DNA from: CAYFQV01 sp964413635
GTDB taxonomy: Bacteria > Spirochaetota > Spirochaetia > DSM-27196 > PWMO01
Assembly (NCBI GenBank): GCA_964413635.1
Contig: CAYPTH010000107.1
Location: forward strand, 1 to 10,682
Reading direction: 5' to 3'
DNA: 10,682 nt
The translations under genes and the position numbers were made by a program. This document shows, one piece after another, positions 5,858-10,682 of the stretch (the first letter of the stretch is position 1; each line of letters opens with the position of its first letter). Under the pieces are notes generated by a model. It searched no databases. It saw nothing but the letters and a program-made list of their open reading frames with translations, and was not told where the DNA came from.

Positions 5858-6885
5858 CGTTGCACGCGCCCGGAAGCTTCCCCTCCGGCCAAGGCGGCTA
5901 CCTCGGCCACCGAGAGCAGCGCAAAGTCCCCCGGTACGGAGTGCTTCAAGCAGGAGGCGGCGGTGGCGAACTCCAAGGCGTCTTCATCGGTCTCCAAGCT
6001 GGTCAGGCCGTAGATGAGCCCGGCGGCGAAGGAGTCCCCCGCGCCGACACGGTCGACAATGTGGGTAATCTCGTAGGTTTTCGAGAAACGCACTCCCTCC
6101 CGGCCTGCGAGCATGGCGGACCATCCGTTGTGGGAGGCGGAGTGACTCTCCCGGAGCGTAACGGCGACACGCGTGAGAGAGGGCGTGTCCTCGAGAACCC
6201 GCTCAGCCATGTCGGCGTAGCGGTCGCGGTCCAGTGATCCACCTTCCACATCGGCCTCGAGCTCTACTCCCAGGGACTTCTGATAATCCTCTTCATTGCC
6301 AATGGCCACGTCCACATACGGGATAATCTGCGTCATGACCTCCGCGGGCCCTTTGCCGTAGTTCCAAAGCTTCTTCCGGTAGTTTAGATCGCAAGAAACG
6401 GTGAGGCCGCGCTGCTTGGCCGTTTTCACCGCCTCGATGGAAAGCTCGGCGGCACCTTGGCTCAAGGCGGGAGTAATCCCGCTGACGTGAAACCAGCCGG
6501 CACCGTCAAAGGCGTCGTCCCAGTCGATGTCTCCGGTCTGCGCCTGAGAGATGGCGGAGCCGGTGCGATCGTACACGACCTTGGATGGGCGCTGATTGGC
6601 GCCTGCCTCGAGGAAGTAGACGCCGAGGCGGTCGCCGTTGCGACGGATGCACCGAGTGTCGACGTTTCTCCGGCGCAGCTCAGCAAGACAGGCGTCCCCA
6701 ATGGGGTTTGCCGGAACCACCGTGACGAAGCGCGCGTCCAAGCCGTAGGAAGCCAGGCTGACGGCGACGTTCGCTTCTCCGCCTCCGAAGGTCGCCTCCA
6801 GCATGGGGCTCTGCAGAAGCCGCTCAAAGGCGGGAGCCTTCAGGCGGAGCATGATCTCACCAAATGTTGCGACTGTCGTGCTCAT
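5854..6885 (-). CDS. kdgK: 2-keto-3-deoxygluconate kinase (PfkB family)
   Basis: This 343-residue PfkB/ribokinase-family sugar kinase would phosphorylate 2-keto-3-deoxygluconate to KDPG, feeding the Entner-Doudoroff aldolase. It shows GGGEANVAVSLA (34-45, substrate region), a KDG-kinase-like CDLNYRKKLW (165-174), the IGNEED segment (195-200), and the C-terminal PfkB signature DRVGAGDSFAAG (278-289) with Asp284 as catalytic base. The assignment to KDG rather than another sugar rests on overall resemblance and on the neighbouring GH88, isomerase and SDR genes. It is convergent with the AraC-family gene and divergent from the TetR gene, so it is transcribed separately from the operon. ATG 6885 has no Shine-Dalgarno; TACCCT lies 7 nt upstream. 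No low-complexity insert is seen in this protein. Confidence 0.88.
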   Translation of the reverse strand: MSTTVATFGEIMLRLKAPAFERLLQSPMLEATFGGGEANVAVSLASYGLDARFVTVVPANPIGDACLAELRRRNVDTRCIRRNGDRLGVYFLEAGANQRPSKVVYDRTGSAISQAQTGDIDWDDAFDGAGWFHVSGITPALSQGAAELSIEAVKTAKQRGLTVSCDLNYRKKLWNYGKGPAEVMTQIIPYVDVAIGNEEDYQKSLGVELEADVEGGSLDRDRYADMAERVLEDTPSLTRVAVTLRESHSASHNGWSAMLAGREGVRFSKTYEITHIVDRVGAGDSFAAGLIYGLTSLETDEDALEFATAASCLKHSVPGDFALLSVAEVAALAGGEASGRVQR

Positions 6886-6892
6886 GCGAAAG

Positions 6893-6921
6893 AGGGTATC
6901 ACGAGGACGCAGGCGTGTTTA
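6893..6921 (-). promoter_or_regulatory. Weak candidate promoter of kdgK
   Basis: On the minus strand TAAACA (6921-6916), a 17-bp spacer and TACCCT (6898-6893) end 7 nt before ATG 6885. The -10 keeps the key first, second and last positions but is otherwise poor. It is listed because its spacing matches the other transcription-initial genes in the window. Confidence 0.3.
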
Positions 6922-6941
6922 TCCCTCCTTCGACACCAGGC

Positions 6942-6970
6942 TTGACGCTCTGTATACCGATCGGTATATT
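6942..6970 (+). promoter_or_regulatory. Promoter of the TetR-GH13 operon
   Basis: TTGACG (6942-6947), an exact 17-bp spacer and TATATT (6965-6970) form the best sigma-70-type promoter in the window, matching consensus at five of six positions in each hexamer. The predicted +1 is at about 6977, the first base of the chosen GTG start codon. Confidence 0.75.
6953..6968. promoter_or_regulatory. Perfect 16-bp palindrome, TetR operator
   Basis: TATACCGATCGGTATA is a perfect inverted repeat with no spacer. It covers most of the promoter spacer and four bases of the -10 element. TetR-family dimers bind such palindromes, and the regulator gene starts 9 bp downstream, so autorepression of the TetR-GH13 operon is the natural reading. 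Confidence 0.8.
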
Positions 6971-6976
6971 TCGTGG

Positions 6977-7558
6977 GTGGCATCACATCGAGCCGGCGCC
7001 CGGCAGGCGCTCCACGAGACAGCACTCGACCTCTTCACGCGCTTCGGCTACGACGCGGTTGGTATCCAGCAGATTGTTGCTGCCGCCGGCCTGAGCAAGC
7101 CGACGCTCTACCACTACTTCGGGAGCAAGCGGGGACTGCTCGAGGAGATCTGCGCGAACAGTGAGGCGGCGCTCTTTTCCGAGCTGTCGGATGTGTTCGA
7201 CTACCAGGGTGATCTGCCGGTCACGCTTGCGAACTTCGTCGGACGCATCCTGCGCTTCGCGACACGCCACCCGGGGGAGACGCGCCTCATTCTGGCGCTC
7301 CAGCACGGCCCGGTCGAGAGCGAGGCGCGGGGCGTGATTCGTCCCACGGTGGAGCGCCTCGCCGCTCGCACCGCTGAGCTCTTCACCGCGGCGGCGGCGC
7401 AGCACGGCAACATGCGCGGTCGCGAGGCGCCGTACACGGCGAGCTTCTTAGGGCTGTGCTTCACCTACGCAGAGCTTCTCTTAGACGGCGACGTTGGGCC
7501 CTCGGAGGACCTGCCCTACCGAATCATGCATCAATTCAGTTACGGCATCTACTCATAA
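6977..7558 (+). CDS. TetR-family transcriptional regulator
   Basis: This 193-residue repressor has a typical N-terminal TetR DNA-binding domain: ALDLFTRFGYDAVGIQQIV (residues 16-34), then AAAGLSKPTLYHYFGSKRGL (35-54) carrying the recognition helix and the K-x-x-L/L-Y-x-Y/H-F signature. The C-terminal half is the variable helical ligand-binding and dimerisation domain, and the ligand cannot be predicted. The start is GTG 6977, the first base expected from the promoter at 6942-6970. Upstream in-frame codons would read through the operator and into kdgK on the other strand. The start has no Shine-Dalgarno. The GH13 gene follows after 23 nt, so this protein probably controls itself and the amylase. 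Confidence 0.92.
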   Translation: MASHRAGARQALHETALDLFTRFGYDAVGIQQIVAAAGLSKPTLYHYFGSKRGLLEEICANSEAALFSELSDVFDYQGDLPVTLANFVGRILRFATRHPGETRLILALQHGPVESEARGVIRPTVERLAARTAELFTAAAAQHGNMRGREAPYTASFLGLCFTYAELLLDGDVGPSEDLPYRIMHQFSYGIYS

Positions 7559-7581
7559 GATTGACGGAAGGAGTACCATTC

Positions 7582-9009
7582 ATGTCTAGACCCACACGCC
7601 CCTGGTGGCACGACGCGCAGTTTTACCACATCTATCCCCTCGGCTACTGCGGCGCTCCGCGCGACAATCCGGCGCCCGGGACGGACCACGCAGGAGCTGC
7701 CCCGGAGGAGCGTCTCACCGCAGTACGCGAGGCGCTCCCGGATCTCGCGGATCACGGCTATAACGCCCTCTACCTCGGCCCCCTCTTTGAGGCGAGCAGC
7801 CACGGATACGACACCGCGGACTACTTTGCGGTGGACCGGCGACTCGGTACGAATGACACGTTGACACGCCTGGTCGCCCGCGCCCACGAGCTCGACATTC
7901 GCGTGGTGCTCGATGGCGTGTTCAACCACGTGGGCCGCGACTTCTGGGCCTTCCGGGATCTCCGGAAACGCGGCGCCGAATCCCCCTACGCAGATTGGTT
8001 TCGCGGTGTGGACTTCTCCCGAAACAACGGCTTCGGCGACGGATTCGTCTACGAGGGATGGGAAGGAACCGACACACTGGTGGCGCTCAATCTGGACAAC
8101 CGGGAGGTGCGAGAGCACCTCTTCGATGCGGTACGGACGATGGTCGGCACCTTTGGCGTAGACGGTCTTCGCCTCGACGTTGCCTACCTCCTCCCGCTGG
8201 ATTTCCTGGAGCAACTCCGTCGAACAACGGACGAGGCTGCGGCAGCGCGCCCCGCCGACGAGGGGAGCCGCGACTTCTGGCTCATGGGGGAGATGATTCA
8301 CGGCGACTACGCAGCGCTTACCGCGCCGGGACGGCTTCACAGCGTGACCAACTACGAGTGTTACAAGGGACTGTGGTCCTCACACAACGACCGCAACTAC
8401 TTCGAAATCGCCCACAGCCTGGAGCGCCTCTTTGGAGCCGGCGGGCTGTTGACCGTCGACGGTGACCGTGGCGGCGACCGCCGTGCGGAGCCGGTACCGA
8501 CCTACAACTTCGCCGACAACCACGACGTGGATCGCGTCGTGTCGTCTCTGTCCGATCCCGACCACATCTTCCCCCTCTACGCCTTGCTGTGGACCGTGCC
8601 GGGCCTTCCGTCTGTGTACTACGGCAGCGAATGGATGATTCACGGTAGAAAGAGTGAGGGCGATGCAGCCCTCCGTCCCGCGTGGCCGGATATACCGAAG
8701 GACGATGATCGATTGATCCGCTTTCTCGACGAGCTCTCTCGCATCCGAAAGGAGCAGCCGGCTCTCCGATACGGGACGTATCGACAAGTCCACGTTGCGA
8801 ACGAGACCTTCGCCTTTGCGCGGGAGCACGACGGCGCGACGGTTCTTGTTGCCGTAAACGCCGGGGACGAACCATGCACCATTCAACTCGAGGATCAAAA
8901 GGATGCCGACGGCTCCTACATCGATCTATTTGCCGGAACCACGCAATCACCAGGCACCGGGATCCCGGTCCCGGCCAAGGGCAGTGCCGTGCTTCGCCGA
9001 AGCGAATAA
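7582..9009 (+). CDS. GH13 amylase-family glycosidase, cytoplasmic
   Basis: This 475-residue alpha-amylase-superfamily enzyme probably hydrolyses maltodextrins or related alpha-glucosides inside the cell. The conserved GH13 regions are complete: DGVFNHVG (111-118), GLRLDVAYL with nucleophile Asp199, LMGEMIHGDY with acid/base Glu237, and FADNHDVDR with Asp315. The segment SVTNYECYKGLWSSHND is typical of a cytoplasmic amylase-like subgroup. The C-terminal 90 or so residues look like the usual beta-sandwich domain. There is no signal peptide; the protein opens MSRPTRPWWHDAQFYHIYPL, so the barrel starts almost at once. ATG 7582 has GGAAGGAG (7566-7573) with an 8-nt spacer. It is the second gene after the TetR regulator. 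Subfamily and exact substrate (maltodextrin, cyclodextrin, trehalose-related) are not resolved. Confidence 0.93.
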   Translation: MSRPTRPWWHDAQFYHIYPLGYCGAPRDNPAPGTDHAGAAPEERLTAVREALPDLADHGYNALYLGPLFEASSHGYDTADYFAVDRRLGTNDTLTRLVARAHELDIRVVLDGVFNHVGRDFWAFRDLRKRGAESPYADWFRGVDFSRNNGFGDGFVYEGWEGTDTLVALNLDNREVREHLFDAVRTMVGTFGVDGLRLDVAYLLPLDFLEQLRRTTDEAAAARPADEGSRDFWLMGEMIHGDYAALTAPGRLHSVTNYECYKGLWSSHNDRNYFEIAHSLERLFGAGGLLTVDGDRGGDRRAEPVPTYNFADNHDVDRVVSSLSDPDHIFPLYALLWTVPGLPSVYYGSEWMIHGRKSEGDAALRPAWPDIPKDDDRLIRFLDELSRIRKEQPALRYGTYRQVHVANETFAFAREHDGATVLVAVNAGDEPCTIQLEDQKDADGSYIDLFAGTTQSPGTGIPVPAKGSAVLRRSE

Positions 9010-9018
9010 ACCGTGGGC

Positions 9019-9039
9019 GTGATCTCTGGCGAGATTCAC
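9019..9039. other. Imperfect hairpin between GH13 and CoA ligase genes
   Basis: GTGATCTC (9019-9026), loop TGGC and GAGATTCAC (9031-9039) form an 8-bp stem with one bulged T. No T-tract follows, so a Rho-independent terminator is not convincing. The hairpin overlaps the -35 position of the next gene's putative promoter, so an operator is equally possible. Confidence 0.3.
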
Positions 9040-9055
9040 CGGTCAATGCGATACT
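9027..9055 (+). promoter_or_regulatory. Weak candidate promoter of the CoA ligase gene
   Basis: GATACT (9050-9055) lies 6 nt before ATG 9062, and no Shine-Dalgarno is present. The -35 position 17 bp upstream (TGGCGA, 9027-9032) is poor. It is included because the -10-to-start spacing repeats that of the other leading genes. Confidence 0.3.
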
Positions 9056-9061
9056 GCGGGC

Positions 9062-10682
9062 ATGCAACAGGACGCAGCAGTCTCAGATGCGCTTTCGCGA
9101 CTCCTCGCCCCTCGGGCAGTCGCCGTGGTGGGCGCCACCGAGACGGCGGGGCGGCCGGGCCGTCTGGTCACGGAGCAACTCACCGCCGCCGGTTTGACCG
9201 TCTATCCCGTAAACCCGAAACGGTCCGCCATCCTCGGCCTTCCCGCCTACGCGACTGTCGGTGACGTGCCGGACGGCGTGGACCTGGCGGTGGTGGCCGT
9301 AGCAGCCGAAGCCGCGGTTGAGGCGACCGAGGCGTGCGTCGCGCGGCGCCTTCCCTACGTGGTGGTCCTTGCCGGCGGCTTCGGGGAGGCGGGGCCCGAT
9401 GGGGAAGCGCTGCAAGCGCGCTTGGAGCGCGCCATTGCCGGCTCCCCGACGCGCCTCCTGGGTCCCAACACCTTGGGTCTGCAGGTCCCCGCCTCGGGTC
9501 TGGACACGGTCTTCGTGGAGCACGCCGGGACGGCGGACAGTCTGGACAGCGTTGGCATCGCCCTCATTAGCCAGAGCGGTTCGGTCGCCGTCGAAGCGGT
9601 TCGCCGCGCCGCCGTGACCAGCTTTCCCCTACGCGCCTTCATTGGTCTGGGCAACGCCGCCGACCTATCAACCGTCGACTTTCTCCCCCATTTTTCCGCG
9701 GAGAAACAGACAAGCGGGATCTGCCTCTACCTGGAGCACCTCGGGGAAGGTCGGCGGCTCTTGGAGTCCGCGGCGCGGGCCTCCGCGAGCAAGCCGGTGT
9801 TTCTCCTGAAGGCGGGCCGTACCGCCGGCGGCGCGGCGGCGGTCTCCTCCCACACCGGTCGTCTGGCCGGGTCGGACCGGGTCGTAGCCGGCGCCCTCCG
9901 GCAGTACGGTATCCAGCGCGTCACGGATGACGAGGAGCTCACGGATGCCGCGTGCGCGGTTTCCTATGCACCCCTTCCCAGCGGCAACCGTGTCGCCGTG
10001 GTGACACCGGCCGGAGGCTACGGCGTCATGGCAACGGACTTCATTGAGTCTGACGAGCCCCGCGCTCTTCTACAACTCGCCGAGCTCTCGCCCGACACGG
10101 AGGAGCAGCTCAAGGGCGTGCTCTTGCCCTTCGCCTCCACGCACAATCCCGTCGACCTCACCGCCGGCGTAGACACCGAGGGCTTTGCCCGCTCCGTCGA
10201 GCTCGTGGTTGGGGACGGTGCGGTAGATCTCGTTATTGTCGTTGCCTTCTTCTCCCCCGCCGGGATCGGGGACAATCTCATTCCCCGCCTCGGCGAGGTG
10301 GCGGCAGCAACGGAGAAGCCTATCATCGTCTTCGCCCAAGACGGGCCTCGCACGGATACACGCGCTCGCGCCTTTACGGAAGCCGGTATGGCCACCTTTA
10401 CGTCCCTTCCCCGCGCCATCCGCGCCGCTCGCATTTTGGTTGAGCGAGCCGAGATTCAGTCGAAGTCAAGCGGCGCGGGGTATGCGCGGGGCACGCGGGC
10501 TGCCGGCGGCGCGGCAGATTGGATCGCCGACCTTCCCGACGCCGACGGTCCCTCGGAGGCCGACACCAAGGCGCTCCTCGAGCGCTACGGCATTGCCGTG
10601 CCACGGCGGCTCTTGCTTTGCGGCGCGGCCGGGGAAGGCGCGGCCGGCGCCGGGGGCCGTGCGGCCGGTGGCGGGGGCGCCG
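9062..10682 (+). CDS. ADP-forming acyl/acetyl-CoA synthetase, 3'-truncated
   Basis: 540 codons are visible and the frame runs off the window. NDP-forming acyl-CoA synthetases interconvert acyl-CoA + ADP + Pi with acid + ATP + CoA, conserving energy when acetate is formed. The N-terminal CoA-binding Rossmann domain runs from LLAPRAVAVVGATE (residues 14-27) through YPVNPKR and LLGPNTLGL. A succinyl-CoA-synthetase-like domain follows with ISQSGSVAVEA, and the phosphorylatable His264 sits in SSHTGRLAGSD. The second half begins an ATP-grasp domain (TKALLERYGIAVPRRLLL, 502-519), so this is the alpha-beta fused form. Immediately after, at 520-540, comes a Gly/Ala-rich run where relatives continue with the ATP-grasp helix. 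ATG 9062 fits the family's N-terminus. The gene is 52 nt after the GH13 stop and has no Shine-Dalgarno, so it probably has its own promoter. The acyl substrate is unknown. Confidence 0.92.
   Translation, partial: MQQDAAVSDALSRLLAPRAVAVVGATETAGRPGRLVTEQLTAAGLTVYPVNPKRSAILGLPAYATVGDVPDGVDLAVVAVAAEAAVEATEACVARRLPYVVVLAGGFGEAGPDGEALQARLERAIAGSPTRLLGPNTLGLQVPASGLDTVFVEHAGTADSLDSVGIALISQSGSVAVEAVRRAAVTSFPLRAFIGLGNAADLSTVDFLPHFSAEKQTSGICLYLEHLGEGRRLLESAARASASKPVFLLKAGRTAGGAAAVSSHTGRLAGSDRVVAGALRQYGIQRVTDDEELTDAACAVSYAPLPSGNRVAVVTPAGGYGVMATDFIESDEPRALLQLAELSPDTEEQLKGVLLPFASTHNPVDLTAGVDTEGFARSVELVVGDGAVDLVIVVAFFSPAGIGDNLIPRLGEVAAATEKPIIVFAQDGPRTDTRARAFTEAGMATFTSLPRAIRAARILVERAEIQSKSSGAGYARGTRAAGGAADWIADLPDADGPSEADTKALLERYGIAVPRRLLLCGAAGEGAAGAGGRAAGGGGA
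10618..10682. repeat. Gly/Ala-coding GC-only low-complexity tract at the window end
   Basis: The last 65 bases are almost entirely G and C and encode a run of Gly and Ala with single Glu and Arg residues. They interrupt the start of the ATP-grasp domain. Similar tracts occur in the GH88, SDR and Gfo/Idh/MocA genes. If this is also a contig end, the tract is a likely reason assembly stopped here. Confidence 0.7.

Noticed and set aside
6803..6976. Upstream start for the TetR protein
   Set aside because: It overlaps kdgK antisense and reads through the promoter and palindrome; the TetR family length and domain start fit GTG 6977.
9019..9039. Hairpin considered as a Rho-independent terminator of the GH13 operon
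   Set aside because: The stem is imperfect and no T-run follows, so it is kept only as a weak hairpin.
8318..9067. Minus-strand open frame of 249 codons over the GH13 gene
   Set aside because: Arg-rich, low-complexity translation typical of shadow frames, opposite a complete GH13 enzyme.

Overview
This is a 10.7 kb stretch of GC-rich bacterial DNA, probably one edge of a draft contig. Bases 1-49 are not genomic: they match an Illumina TruSeq index adapter, so biology starts at about position 50. The host is an unidentified high-GC bacterium. Several proteins carry Gly/Ala/Pro-rich insertions inside otherwise conserved folds. I associate this habit with some halo-alkaliphilic spirochaetes, but that is a weak guess from memory and the taxonomy should be treated as open.

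Left half (50-4909, minus strand): a tightly packed sugar-catabolic operon reading right to left. It encodes an SDR dehydrogenase, a GH88-type unsaturated uronyl hydrolase, a TIM-barrel sugar isomerase/epimerase, a Gfo/Idh/MocA oxidoreductase, and the first 51 codons of a fifth gene cut off by the adapter. Gaps are 27 nt or less, one pair overlaps by 4 nt (GTGA), and every internal gene has a clear Shine-Dalgarno sequence.

Centre (4910-6976): a divergent AraC-family regulator faces the operon. The intergenic region holds two near-identical 13-bp direct repeats 23 bp apart, a plausible operator. The regulator ends tail-to-tail with a 2-keto-3-deoxygluconate kinase (kdgK); both genes use the same CTAG as stop codon. 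GH88 + isomerase + SDR + KDG kinase form a coherent hypothetical route from unsaturated uronic-acid oligosaccharides to KDPG, with the TIM-barrel protein possibly standing in for KduI/DhuI.

Right half (6942-10682, plus strand): a TetR-family regulator with a near-consensus promoter overlapped by a perfect 16-bp palindrome, followed 23 nt later by a cytoplasmic GH13 amylase-family enzyme. Next is an ADP-forming acyl/acetyl-CoA synthetase, which runs off the window end inside a Gly/Ala-rich tract.

A pattern joins the two halves. The five genes that begin transcription units (SDR, AraC, kdgK, TetR, CoA ligase) all lack a Shine-Dalgarno sequence and have a -10-like hexamer 6-7 nt before the start codon, as expected of leaderless mRNAs. 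The five operon-internal genes all have good Shine-Dalgarno sequences.
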